From Akkermansiaceae bacterium (GTDB lineage: Bacteria; Verrucomicrobiota; Verrucomicrobiia; Verrucomicrobiales; Akkermansiaceae), in NCBI GenBank assembly GCA_018402445.1, contig JAGYIT010000016.1:368552-432551 (forward strand): a DNA stretch of 64,000 nt, written 5' to 3'. This document shows, in pieces, positions 45,385-53,501 of the stretch; within the stretch, counting starts at the first letter, position 1, and each line of letters starts with the position of its first letter. The translations under genes were made by a program, and so were the position numbers. Below the pieces are notes generated by a model that saw nothing but the letters and a program-made list of their open reading frames with translations, searched no databases and was not told the DNA's origin.

Positions 45385-46367
45385 TTGGCGGATGGAACCC
45401 GGATCGTGCGTGAAGAGGGGGACGTGTCTTCGAAAAGCGAAGCAAGGTCCGGGAGGTCGGCGGCGCTGTGGGCGGGTTGGGAGGAGGTGACTTTTCCGTT
45501 TTGGAACACGAAGGCGCCGGGCATCTGGAGGCCATCACCGGCGAGGTGGCCGACGCCGCAGCCTTTCATCACTGCGATGAAGCCGCGCCACCAGACATGC
45601 GGGCCGAAGAGTTCCATGAAGCCGCCCTTGCCGAGGCCGAAGGCGCGGTAGAGTTCGCAGCGCGGATCGGCGATGCGGGGGACATCCGAGTGATCGCCGA
45701 GGTAGCCGATTTCCTCGCCGGACTTGAGCATGTGGACCAGGACGAGGGTGGCGCCGCGGCGCTGCGACTGTTGCTCCAGCTCCTGGAGGCCGCGCAGGAT
45801 CTGGCGGGTGAAGGTGCAGCCGAAGTGGCGCAGGAAAACGAGGACGAGCGGACGGTCGCGCGAGGCCTCGGCAAGCGTCTCGCCGGTGGAGAGTTGGTAG
45901 ATCGCGGCGGCCTCCTCCACGGAATAGGGTGTGCTCCGGGAAGGCGGGATGCCGGCGTGGGCGCGCAGCGCGGCCCAGAGGATGGCTCCGTAGGGGATGA
46001 TCCATGCGATGTCATCGAGGATGAGGAAAAACAACGATGCGGCGGGTAGGTTGTTGACGGAGACGGCGTAGGCGACGATCACCGTGGCGGCCACCGATTT
46101 CGCGAAGCCGAGCAGGACGATGAGCCAGTGGCGGATGGGATCAGAGGCGGCGAGCAAAAGGGCAAAACCGAGGAACCCGGAGATCAGGCCGAGCGTGCGC
46201 CAGAGCATCGGATGATTGGGGCGGGGGATGCCGAGCAGGTCGAAGCCATGGAATGGCCAGAGATTCGTCCAGACCGCGAAGAGGATGTGATAGGCCGCGC
46301 CGATCATCAGGGCGATCCGCATCCAGCGTTTGGCGCGGCAGTTTTCCCCAAGGCAGGTTATTGTCAT
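45381..46367 (-). CDS. Membrane protein with C-terminal peroxiredoxin-like domain
   Basis: The 328-residue protein has an N-terminal membrane part with about four helices (A-L-M-I-G-A-A-Y-H-I-L-F-A-V-W, L-G-F-A-L-L-L-A-A-S). A C-terminal AhpC-TSA-like thioredoxin fold follows: L-V-F-L-R-H-F-G-C-T-F-T-R-Q-I-L, then A-T-L-V-L-V-H-M. The active-site region has C-T-F-T where relatives often have C-P-F-C, so the resolving cysteine is missing. ATG 46367 is the best start. It sits between the IF-1-like and SDR genes. Confidence 0.75.
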   Translation of the reverse strand: MTITCLGENCRAKRWMRIALMIGAAYHILFAVWTNLWPFHGFDLLGIPRPNHPMLWRTLGLISGFLGFALLLAASDPIRHWLIVLLGFAKSVAATVIVAYAVSVNNLPAASLFFLILDDIAWIIPYGAILWAALRAHAGIPPSRSTPYSVEEAAAIYQLSTGETLAEASRDRPLVLVFLRHFGCTFTRQILRGLQELEQQSQRRGATLVLVHMLKSGEEIGYLGDHSDVPRIADPRCELYRAFGLGKGGFMELFGPHVWWRGFIAVMKGCGVGHLAGDGLQMPGAFVFQNGKVTSSQPAHSAADLPDLASLFEDTSPSSRTIRVPSAK

Positions 46368-46410
46368 TGCGTAGGGTATCGGCGAAGCCAAAAGGCGCAA
46401 TGGGAGATTT

Positions 46411-46623
46411 TCAGGCCTGCGAGAGGATCCGCGCTTGGTCGAAGTCGTAGGGCGTCATTTCCAGCAGCACCTCCGCGCCTTCGGGAAACTCGGCTCCAGC
46501 ATCGGTGAGGGGTTTCGAGAGATGGCCGAGCACGATTTTTCCGTTCATCAGCCGGACGCGGTAGAGGATCTCGCCTTTGCGCTCGAGGACTTCCCCGGTG
46601 GTCTGGATGGCGGTGTCGGACAT
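46411..46623 (-). CDS. infA: Translation initiation factor IF-1-like protein
   Basis: The 70-residue OB-fold protein follows the IF-1 pattern: T-G-E-V-L-E-R-K, Y-R-V-R-L-M-N-G-K-I-V-L-G-H-L-S-K, then V-L-L-E-M-T-P-Y-D-F-D-Q-A-R-I. E. coli IF-1 has the same E-N-G-H-V-V-T-A-H-I-S and L-T-P-Y-D-L-S-K-G-R-I blocks. It is more acidic and more divergent than standard IF-1, and its place in the LuxC-peroxiredoxin-SDR gene train is unusual, so it may be a second, specialised copy. It begins 11 bp after the LuxC-like stop. Confidence 0.82.
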   Translation of the reverse strand: MSDTAIQTTGEVLERKGEILYRVRLMNGKIVLGHLSKPLTDAGAEFPEGAEVLLEMTPYDFDQARILSQA

Positions 46624-46634
46624 GAGCGGGAGCA

Positions 46635-47663
46635 TCAGCCGAGATCGCGCCAGCGCACAAGCCCGGCCAGCGGCATTTCTCCATCCGGGTGCCAGAAAAT
46701 CCCCGGCTCCTGCGCCTTGCCCGCCGCGCAGATCCGGGGTGGGGCGATGCCATCTAGCCGCGCCGCCTCGCTGACCGGCTCGACCACGGCGGTGGAGAGG
46801 AAACGGACCTCCGTGCCGAGGGTCGCTTCGGAAATTTCCCCCGGCATGGGCATGACCGTCACGAACCCGCCGCCCGGACCGGGAGTGAGCAGGGTGGTTT
46901 CGCCATCGCGAACAACCGTCCAATCCACCGAACCGGGGCTTTCGCGGAGGGAAGCGTCGGCTCCGTTTGCGATGCGGAAACGGGTCAGCTCGCGGGCGTT
47001 GCGGACACCTCCGGCTTCGGAGATTTCGGCGGCCGGAAACAGCTCGAAAGATTCCATCGCGGTGGCGAGTTTTTCGCAGAAGCTTTCGGAGTCGCCCTGG
47101 AAATAAACCGCCCGCACCGAGAGGCAGCCGCGCTGGCCGTAGCGCAGGATATCCGCCGCGAGATCCGCCGCCAATCCCTCGCGCTCCGCGAATACAAAGG
47201 CCGCGCTGAGCTTCGGGCCGTGGGGGATGATCCGGGTTTCCGGCGCAAGCCATCCGCGAAAGAACGCCAAGGTTTCCGCCCCGCCATAAATCACCGCCAC
47301 TTCCGGTGCGCGCCACTCCTCCGGCAACTCGCGGCGCACGTCTAACAGGTCGATTCCCCGCGCCCATTCCTCAAATTCCGGCAAGCCCGCCGAAGGCGTT
47401 TTCACCCAACTGCGGCAACCGATGAGAAGCGCGCGAAACGCCGATTGAAACGCCGCGTGTTCCGTATTGCCGCTGACCACATGTAGCACTGGTTCACGCG
47501 GGACGATGCGTGAGCCATCCACCCAATCCTCCAGCCGCCGCGAATCACCAAGCTCGGCATCCAGCCATTTCACGAGTGCTTCCGCATCGTAAGCGCCCAC
47601 CCATTTCTCCAGCGTGTGCCGATGGGAAACGAGGAAGGCGATACGCTGAGCGAGGTTTTTCAC
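46635..47663 (-). CDS. LuxC-like acyl-CoA/acyl-protein reductase
   Basis: The 342-residue protein resembles LuxC, the NADPH-dependent reductase that turns activated fatty acids into aldehydes. It has the H-V-V-S-G-N-T-E-H loop, V-A-V-I-Y-G-G-A-E-T-L-A-F-F, I-P-H-G-P-K-L-S-A-A-F-V and the G-Q-R-G-C-L-S-V active-site cysteine segment. GTG 47663 overlaps the stop of the VapC-like gene by GTGA, so the two are coupled; GTG 47678 is an alternative start. The LuxE-like partner is upstream, with vapBC between them. LuxD is not seen. Confidence 0.82.
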   Translation of the reverse strand: MKNLAQRIAFLVSHRHTLEKWVGAYDAEALVKWLDAELGDSRRLEDWVDGSRIVPREPVLHVVSGNTEHAAFQSAFRALLIGCRSWVKTPSAGLPEFEEWARGIDLLDVRRELPEEWRAPEVAVIYGGAETLAFFRGWLAPETRIIPHGPKLSAAFVFAEREGLAADLAADILRYGQRGCLSVRAVYFQGDSESFCEKLATAMESFELFPAAEISEAGGVRNARELTRFRIANGADASLRESPGSVDWTVVRDGETTLLTPGPGGGFVTVMPMPGEISEATLGTEVRFLSTAVVEPVSEAARLDGIAPPRICAAGKAQEPGIFWHPDGEMPLAGLVRWRDLG

Positions 47664-48085
47664 GATTTGAATTCCCACGGGTTGATCAGCCGGATTCCCG
47701 TCGCTTCGAAATCGGCGGTGTTGCGCGTCGCGAGGGTGAGGCCATGGACTTTCGCAGTGGCGGCGATAAGGGAATCATTGGGACTGAGTCCGTGGACAAC
47801 TCTCATTCCGGCTGCTTCCCTGGCGATCGCCAGATCGATCTGAAACAAGCGGTCTTCGAAAAGCGGAATAACGGTGGTTTCAAGCCACGCTTCGAGCCTT
47901 TGTGCGAACACCGGATCCTTGTTTAGCACACGCAGGTGACCCATCCGGATCTCCATCACGCTCACCACGCTTAGCCATGTTTCCTTATCTGGCAATTGTT
48001 CCTGCCAAGCACGCACCGCATCGTGCATCCGCCCCTCTTTGCGGAGTTCGGAAATGGTAACCGTATCCAGCAGTATTGGTTTCAT
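47660..48085 (-). CDS. VapC-like PIN-domain toxin
   Basis: The 141-residue PIN-domain ribonuclease has the first metal Asp in L-L-D-T-V-T-I-S-E-L, the conserved S-V-V-S-V-M-E-I-R helix, D-S-L-I-A-A-T-A for the central Asp, and T-R-N-T-A-D-F at the end. Toxins of this type cut tRNA or rRNA. The start overlaps the antitoxin stop by ATGA (48082-48085), and its stop overlaps the LuxC-like start, so it is wired into the LuxE-LuxC unit. Confidence 0.87.
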   Translation of the reverse strand: MKPILLDTVTISELRKEGRMHDAVRAWQEQLPDKETWLSVVSVMEIRMGHLRVLNKDPVFAQRLEAWLETTVIPLFEDRLFQIDLAIAREAAGMRVVHGLSPNDSLIAATAKVHGLTLATRNTADFEATGIRLINPWEFKS

Positions 48086-48321
48086 CGAAAATTCATTTCG
48101 CGCTCCGTTTCCCGCTTTCTGTCCGGAAGTTCAAAGTCCCGGTCGGCGGTGGCAGGGTCGCCGAGCAATTCCGCGAGTGTTTTCCTCCGACCCTTTGGCT
48201 GCGGTTGCAGTTCGCGCTTAATCAGATCCGTCAGCCATGCGGAGAGGGATTTCGACTCGTCCACAGCGCGGTGGCGGGCTTTCTTGCAGAGTTCGTCAGG
48301 GAGTTTCAGTGTCACATTCAT
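48082..48321 (-). CDS. VapB-like antitoxin
   Basis: The 79-residue protein begins with a ribbon-helix-helix-like strand, M-N-V-T-L-K-L-P-D-E-L-C-K-K-A-R, and S-L-S-A-W-L-T-D-L-I-K, then a charged C-terminal tail that would wrap the toxin. It is placed before the VapC-like gene with a 4-bp overlap, the standard arrangement. It would repress its own operon, possibly including the LuxC-like gene downstream. Confidence 0.83.
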   Translation of the reverse strand: MNVTLKLPDELCKKARHRAVDESKSLSAWLTDLIKRELQPQPKGRRKTLAELLGDPATADRDFELPDRKRETEREMNFR

Positions 48322-48370
48322 CGTATGTGCAGCAAGATTACACGGTTGCACGGCGAAAACAAGCCTGTAT

Positions 48371-49396
48371 TTAGCCCTCACCCAATCCCTCCTCCACGCC
48401 CCGCGAGCAGCCGCGCGCTATGGCGGCGGGATCGCGGCCGATGAGGATGAATTCCCTGTCGCCGACCGCGATGGCGAGATCCTGCGTCCTGATCGCGGCG
48501 ACGGTGTCGAGGTTCGCGAGATCGATGATTTCCAGATATCCGATCGCGCCCGGTACTGCCGCTTTGCCGGTGTGGACATCGATGACGCGGACGCCCGTCC
48601 ATGGCGGGCCGGTATGGGTCTGCGCGTCGCCCCATTTGTAGAATTGGGAGAACAGTTCGGTCATTCCGTATTCGTTGAGGATACGGCATTCCGGCACGCC
48701 GAAATGGGTGGAGAGGCGGGCGCGGACTTCGGCGGGGGTGAAGGATTTCCGCAGCCCCTTGCTGCCGCCGGTTTCGAAAATCCATGAGCCTTCCGGGAGT
48801 TCTATGGGTGCCATTTCATCGCAAGCCCGCAGCAGAGCGAGGGAGGTGCCGAGGAGGGCGGCGGGTTGCTCGGGGAGAAATTTTTCTAGCTGTAATTTAC
48901 CTTCGGAATCGATGAGCCATAAGCCGCTTGGAAGGACGGCTCTCCAGGAGAGAAACTCGAACATGCGGACGAGGGAGGAATGCGGGTTGTCGGCGGCGCG
49001 TTGGGAGAAGAAGTAGGGTTGGTGGTTTTGGAAGAGCGGGGGGCGACCGAAGATCGCCCCCACGCCGCCAAGCACTGAAGCCTCATACAACCCCAGATCG
49101 CGGAACTCATGTTTCCCCTTCGTCTCGGTCGTGGTGCCGGAAGTGAGGAAATGGCCGATGGTTTCGCTTTCCGGAAAGCCGCGCAGCGCCACGCCGGGAA
49201 GCTTGAAGGCATCCGTGGGAACCGCCGGGATCTCGCGCCATGAAGCGATGGTTTCCGGATTTTGCCCCAGCGCCTCGCAGTAGTTCCGGTAAGCCGCGTT
49301 TCGCGAGAACTGGTGCCAGAAAACCTCCAGGGAAAGCTCCGAGAAATCGCCTTTCCCGCCGCTCATCCAGTCCAGCAGGCGTGATTTCAGGTGCAT
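48371..49396 (-). CDS. LuxE-like acyl-protein synthetase
   Basis: The 341-residue protein resembles LuxE, which activates fatty acids with ATP and holds them as a protein thioester. The L-T-S-G-T-T-T-E-T-K-G-K-H motif is the adenylate-binding loop, and E-T-G-G-S-K-G and N-E-Y-G-M-T-E-L-F are typical acyl-AMP ligase strands. It is the first gene of a minus-strand train that continues through vapBC to the LuxC-like gene. LuxE with LuxC normally forms a fatty acid reductase, but no LuxAB is present, so the aldehyde would serve another pathway. Confidence 0.85.
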   Translation of the reverse strand: MHLKSRLLDWMSGGKGDFSELSLEVFWHQFSRNAAYRNYCEALGQNPETIASWREIPAVPTDAFKLPGVALRGFPESETIGHFLTSGTTTETKGKHEFRDLGLYEASVLGGVGAIFGRPPLFQNHQPYFFSQRAADNPHSSLVRMFEFLSWRAVLPSGLWLIDSEGKLQLEKFLPEQPAALLGTSLALLRACDEMAPIELPEGSWIFETGGSKGLRKSFTPAEVRARLSTHFGVPECRILNEYGMTELFSQFYKWGDAQTHTGPPWTGVRVIDVHTGKAAVPGAIGYLEIIDLANLDTVAAIRTQDLAIAVGDREFILIGRDPAAIARGCSRGVEEGLGEG

Positions 49397-49410
49397 GGCG
49401 ATTGCCGAAA

Positions 49411-49550
49411 AGAAGAGAATTCAACCACGGATGGACACGGATGAACAGGGATGGAAAGAGACTCAGGAGGCATTCCCTTCACTTTTTTGGATGGGCGAAG
49501 CCCAATGACCATCCGTGTTTATCCGTGTCATCCGTGGTTCAAAATCTTCA
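49411..49550. repeat. Fold-back word repeat (ACGGATGGACACGGATG word)
   Basis: The left arm (49411-49454) contains TTCAACCACGGATGGACACG. The right arm (49509-49550) contains ATCCGTGTCATCCGTGGTTC, its approximate reverse complement. An AGAAGA / TCTTCA pair extends the outer edges. The spacer is about 55 bp. The right end reaches the stop codon of kdsA, so the element fills the gap between kdsA and the LuxE-like gene. Confidence 0.75.
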
Positions 49551-50369
49551 ATGACTCGCATGGTGAATCGCCAGCAGCTTGATCAGCAGATCCTCGATGA
49601 ACTCCAGCGGGATCTGGTTCGGGCCGTCGGAGAGGGCGTTGGCGGGGTCGGAGTGGACTTCCATGAACAGGCCGTCGATTCCGGTGGCCACCGCCGCGCG
49701 GGCGAGCACGGGTGCCAGCTCGCCGTCGCCACCCGTGGAGCCGCCGAGGCCACCGGGGCGCTGAACGGAATGGGTGGCGTCGAAAATCACCGGAATGCCT
49801 TCTTTGCGCATGAGGTAAAGCGAGCGCATGTCCACCACCAGGTTGTTGTAGCCGAAGGTCGTGCCTCGCTCGGTGATGAGGAAACGCTCGCAGCCGAAGG
49901 AGCGCATTTTTTCCGCGATGTTCACCGTGTCGAGCGGCGCGAGGAACTGGCCTTTTTTCACGTTCACCACGCGCCCGGTTTTCGCCGCCGCTTCTAACAG
50001 ATCTGTCTGGCGGCAGAGGAACGCGGGGATCTGCAGGAGATCGATGTGCTCGGCGGCGATCTCCGCCTGCTCCGCAGTGTGGATGTCGGTGGTGACCGGG
50101 CATTTCAGTTCCTTGGAAATTTCCCCGAGGATGCGGCAGCCCTCCTTGATGCCGGGGCCGCGGAAGGAGCCGACCGATGTCCGGTTCGCCTTGTCGAAGG
50201 AGGCCTTGAAAACGAAGGGGATGCCGGTGCGATCCGCGATCTCCTTGAGCGAGCGCGCCATCTCCCAGGCGAATTTCTCGCTCTCCAAAGCGCAGGGGCC
50301 GAGGATGAAAAACGGGATCGAGCCGCCGACGGGGACGTGGGCGATCTGGAAGGGGGTAAAGGTTTTCAT
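49548..50369 (-). CDS. kdsA: 3-deoxy-8-phosphooctulonate synthase
   Basis: The 273-residue enzyme condenses phosphoenolpyruvate and arabinose 5-phosphate to KDO 8-phosphate for lipopolysaccharide. Signatures are G-P-C-A-L-E-S, F-K-A-S-F-D-K-A-N-R-T-S, P-V-T-T-D-I-H and F-D-A-T-H-S-V-Q near the active site. Length is typical. Its start overlaps the preceding DUF1844 gene by ATGA, and lpxA lies upstream, so these three form a lipopolysaccharide operon. Confidence 0.96.
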   Translation of the reverse strand: MKTFTPFQIAHVPVGGSIPFFILGPCALESEKFAWEMARSLKEIADRTGIPFVFKASFDKANRTSVGSFRGPGIKEGCRILGEISKELKCPVTTDIHTAEQAEIAAEHIDLLQIPAFLCRQTDLLEAAAKTGRVVNVKKGQFLAPLDTVNIAEKMRSFGCERFLITERGTTFGYNNLVVDMRSLYLMRKEGIPVIFDATHSVQRPGGLGGSTGGDGELAPVLARAAVATGIDGLFMEVHSDPANALSDGPNQIPLEFIEDLLIKLLAIHHASH

Positions 50370-50638
50370 GATTCAGATTCGTCGAGTGCGGAGTTGTAGA
50401 GCGGGAGGAGGTTTTTCAAAGCCATTTCAAGCAGCTTCGCCTCCGTTTCCGTGAGGTTGCCCGCCGTTTTCACGCGCAACATCCCGAGGGAGTCGATCAC
50501 CGATTTAGCGGCGCGGAGGTTCACAGTTTTCTCGCCGGTGGCAGGGTTCGGTATCTGGCCGAGGAACAGCCCGGCGTTCTGCGCCTGGAGCAGGACGAAT
50601 TCGTGGAAGCGGGGATCGGCTTCGGGCAAGGACGGCAT
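50366..50638 (-). CDS. DUF1844-family small protein
   Basis: The 90-residue acidic protein fits DUF1844: F-H-E-F-V-L-L-Q-A-Q-N-A-G-L-F-L-G at the N-terminus, V-N-L-R-A-A-K-S-V-I-D-S-L-G-M-L, and K-T-A-G-N-L-T-E-T-E in the middle. Function is unknown, but it is coupled to kdsA by a 4-bp ATGA overlap and follows lpxA. ATG 50638 is preferred over the longer frame as it gives the domain start. Confidence 0.85.
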   Translation of the reverse strand: MPSLPEADPRFHEFVLLQAQNAGLFLGQIPNPATGEKTVNLRAAKSVIDSLGMLRVKTAGNLTETEAKLLEMALKNLLPLYNSALDESES

Positions 50639-50782
50639 GGCGTGAGACTCAACGACCTCCCGGCCCGTGGCAAGGACGGAGAAGGCCCGGCTGCGGGTCT
50701 TGTAAAGTAACGGGGGCGGGCCGCTGTAAGGCGCACCGCCGCGGCCCGCCATGGTCATCTGCGTATCCCGATCCGCGGCCTC

Positions 50783-51556
50783 TCACCGCGTCACCCCGCG
50801 CTGGGTCTCCTCCAAGAAATGGATGAGGTGCTCGACGTGGGGGTTGGAGGCGGCAACGGTGGCCTTGAGGGCACTCAGGCCGTTGGCGAGGCTGATCTCC
50901 TTTTTGAGGAACAGGCGCTTGTAGGCGGATTTCAGGTCGCGGATGTCGTCCTCAGAAAAGCCGCGGCGCTGGAGGCCTATGAGGTTGAGGCCGCGGGTGG
51001 AGGCCGGGTTGCCGTCGATGATCATGAAAGGCGGCACGTCCTGGACGATCTTCGAGAGTCCGCCGACGATGGAATGCTTTCCGATGCGACAGAACTGGTG
51101 GGCGGCGGCGAGGCCGGAGACGATGGCATAATCCCCGACACTGCAGTGGCCGGCTAGGCTGGCGTTGTTGGAGAGGATGATATGATCCCCGAGCTGGCAG
51201 TCGTGCGCGACGTGGGAGTAACAGAGGAAAAGGTTGTGCGAGCCGATGCGGGTTGGCAGCTCCTCGTGGGTGCCGCGGTGGATCGTGCAGTTCTCGCGGA
51301 AGACGTTGTGATCCCCCACCTCCAGCGAGGTGGGCTCGCCGATGTATTTCAAGTCCTGGGTTTTCCCGCCCACCGCCGCGAAGGGGAAGAACTCGTTGCC
51401 TTTCCCGAAGGTTGAGTTCGTCTCAAGGATCACGTGGGAGTGGAGCACGCAGCCATCGCCGAGGATCACGCCGGAGCCGATGACGCAGTAGGGGCCGATT
51501 CTGACGTTCCTGCCGAGCTCGGCTTTCGGCGAAATGATGGCGGTGGGATGGATCAC
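50783..51556 (-). CDS. lpxA: Acyl-ACP-UDP-GlcNAc O-acyltransferase
   Basis: The 257-residue trimeric left-handed beta-helix enzyme performs the first step of lipid A synthesis. It opens with I-H-P-T-A-I-I-S-P-K-A-E-L-G and continues with hexapeptide repeats, then the active-site region Y-S-H-V-A-H-D-C (catalytic His) and the C-terminal helical part. G-N-P-A-S-T-R-G-L-N is typical of LpxA. It heads the lpxA-DUF1844-kdsA operon. Confidence 0.95.
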   Translation of the reverse strand: MIHPTAIISPKAELGRNVRIGPYCVIGSGVILGDGCVLHSHVILETNSTFGKGNEFFPFAAVGGKTQDLKYIGEPTSLEVGDHNVFRENCTIHRGTHEELPTRIGSHNLFLCYSHVAHDCQLGDHIILSNNASLAGHCSVGDYAIVSGLAAAHQFCRIGKHSIVGGLSKIVQDVPPFMIIDGNPASTRGLNLIGLQRRGFSEDDIRDLKSAYKRLFLKKEISLANGLSALKATVAASNPHVEHLIHFLEETQRGVTR

Positions 51557-51757
51557 TGGACGAATTTCAGCGGGGCGACCCCTTTGTGACGAGCGAATTT
51601 TCCGGCGCGGCGTTCAGCGGAAATCAGCCAACGCTCGGGTGAGCGCGGGCGGAGTGCCAGGGATGTTCAAGGCATGTGGAGCGATCTGCCTATGGGTTAG
51701 GTTGATTTCTAAGTAAAAACAGAGATTCACTTGCCCTAAAACATAAACATCTCTTCC

Positions 51758-51777
51758 ATTGCAAGCGGGGTTGCAAT
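51758..51777. promoter_or_regulatory. Inverted repeat ATTGCAA-N6-TTGCAAT
   Basis: A perfect 7+7 inverted repeat lies 33 bp before the ATG of the zinc-ribbon gene and in the gap from the divergent lpxA. It is a candidate regulator-binding site; the partner regulator is unknown. Confidence 0.45.
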
Positions 51778-51809
51778 CGGCGGTGCATTGAACCAATCTA
51801 ACCCCGCAC

Positions 51810-53399
51810 ATGCCCGAAGAGCAAAAAACGACCGAAAACCTCAGCATACGCTGCCCGTCCTGCCGGCAACGGTTTTCGGTGAGTATGGAACTGATGGAGC
51901 GGATGGTCGAGTGCGGTGCTTGCGACGCGCGCTTCCGCATCAATGACGATGTCATCATCCGAACAAAGAAGTTCTACCCCGGCGAACGCAAGGCGGTCGA
52001 GCTGAACCGTTTCCAGCGCGTCCCCTTATCCGCCGCCATGCCCGACAATCTCCATACCGTCCGCTACGCGGAATTCAACAATCCGGAGCGCCTGGAACCG
52101 CTCTCCCCCCAACGAGTCATCGCCGGCATCATCGGGGTCGGGACGATGGTGCTCATCGCCCTCATGCTCATTTTCTCAAGCGGCCCGGGCGGATCTTTCG
52201 GAGTAATGCCCCTTTTGAACAAACTGGTCATCGCGGGCTTCGTCTCCGCCCTCGGAGTCGGCCTGCTGGTTTACGCGAACCGGAACGCGCGGATGAAGGC
52301 TGGATTTTTCGGCCTGCTCCTGTCGGCGGGACTCGTAAGCCTGCCGTTTTTCTTCAAGGGCACTCCGATCACAGCCCAGCCCAACTCCTTCACCTACACC
52401 GATCCCATCAAGCCCCTGTTCCCCGAAGAGGAAGAGGAAATGGACTCGATCACCGCCCTGAGGGAGCGCTTCACCACCAAGCCGCTGGAGGCGGAGCAGA
52501 CCCGCCACGAGGAAGCCGCCGTCGGGAAAAAAGCCTACGGTATCTACCTCACCAACCTCATGCAGCGGAACATCTACACTGTCCGCGATTTCCTGATCCG
52601 CGAGACCCGCGCCGATCCGTCCTCCCACCCCTACCCCCGCGACGGGGGCGACTACCTCATGATCCTGACCGAGGTTTCTATGGACATCACCCAAGTCGCG
52701 GAAATCGCAGGCCGCCTCGGTTCCACGGAGGAAATCCATCCGGAAGTCGGGGTGATCGTCGTCACCGTGGATAATAAACAGTTCGAAGACGGAGCCGCCG
52801 ACAAGCTCAACGACCCGCAGAACCGGGCATTCTACGAACTCAACCGCCGCGAATTGGCCAGCCTCGACATGGATCGGGTGGAGCGCGCGGTCGGGCGTCT
52901 CGCCGCTGCGGAGCCGAAAATCTACCGCGCAGACATCAGCGGGATGCTGCTCGATCTCATGGACAAACCCGGCGTCCGTTTCCAAGATGCGCTCGCCCGC
53001 GCGCTCCTAGTCTGGGCGGAGGACCCCGGCCCGGCGGGAGAAGCCGCGCTCAAGGCACTGCAAGAGCAGCTCGATGCCGCAGAGCCGGTTTCCGAGAACC
53101 TCGTCGCTTTGACCGCAAAAGCGAAAATCCCGGAGGCCATCCCTTCCGTCCAGATCCTCTGGAGCGGTAATCCGCAGATCTGGGAAAAACACTACGCGGA
53201 GTTCGGCCCCGCGATCGAACCCGGAGTCCTAGAATCGCTCGATACGGAAAAACCCGCCCTGCGCCATTCCGCGATCCGCCTCCTCGCGCAGGTCGGTACG
53301 GAACGGGGCCTGCCTGCGCTCAGGAAGCTCATCGAGTCGGAAGATCCCGAAGTCCGCGTCCTCGTCGAGCGCGCCATTTCAAAAATCACGGAGCGCTAA
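51810..53399 (+). CDS. Zinc-ribbon membrane protein with HEAT-like C-terminus
   Basis: The 529-residue protein starts with a zinc ribbon (I-R-C-P-S-C-R-Q-R-F and V-E-C-G-A-C-D-A-R-F). It continues with three transmembrane helices near residues 105-190 (I-I-G-V-G-T-M-V-L-I-A, V-S-A-L-G-V-G-L-L-V-Y, F-G-L-L-L-S-A-G-L), an acidic E-E-E-E-E linker, and a large cytoplasmic-looking C-terminal part ending in a HEAT-type repeat (R-L-L-A-Q-V-G-T-E-R-G-L-P-A-L-R-K). The ribbon resembles those of MJ0042-type proteins. Function is unknown. Confidence 0.75.
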   Translation: MPEEQKTTENLSIRCPSCRQRFSVSMELMERMVECGACDARFRINDDVIIRTKKFYPGERKAVELNRFQRVPLSAAMPDNLHTVRYAEFNNPERLEPLSPQRVIAGIIGVGTMVLIALMLIFSSGPGGSFGVMPLLNKLVIAGFVSALGVGLLVYANRNARMKAGFFGLLLSAGLVSLPFFFKGTPITAQPNSFTYTDPIKPLFPEEEEEMDSITALRERFTTKPLEAEQTRHEEAAVGKKAYGIYLTNLMQRNIYTVRDFLIRETRADPSSHPYPRDGGDYLMILTEVSMDITQVAEIAGRLGSTEEIHPEVGVIVVTVDNKQFEDGAADKLNDPQNRAFYELNRRELASLDMDRVERAVGRLAAAEPKIYRADISGMLLDLMDKPGVRFQDALARALLVWAEDPGPAGEAALKALQEQLDAAEPVSENLVALTAKAKIPEAIPSVQILWSGNPQIWEKHYAEFGPAIEPGVLESLDTEKPALRHSAIRLLAQVGTERGLPALRKLIESEDPEVRVLVERAISKITER

Positions 53400-53501
53400 A
53401 CGCCCCCCCGCAGCGCCGTGCGCCCTTTCTCCCTTGCGCCCCGCCGCGCGAAACGCTTTTTTGCTCGCAGCTCATCACAACCTCATCTCTTTTCACTTAT
53501 C

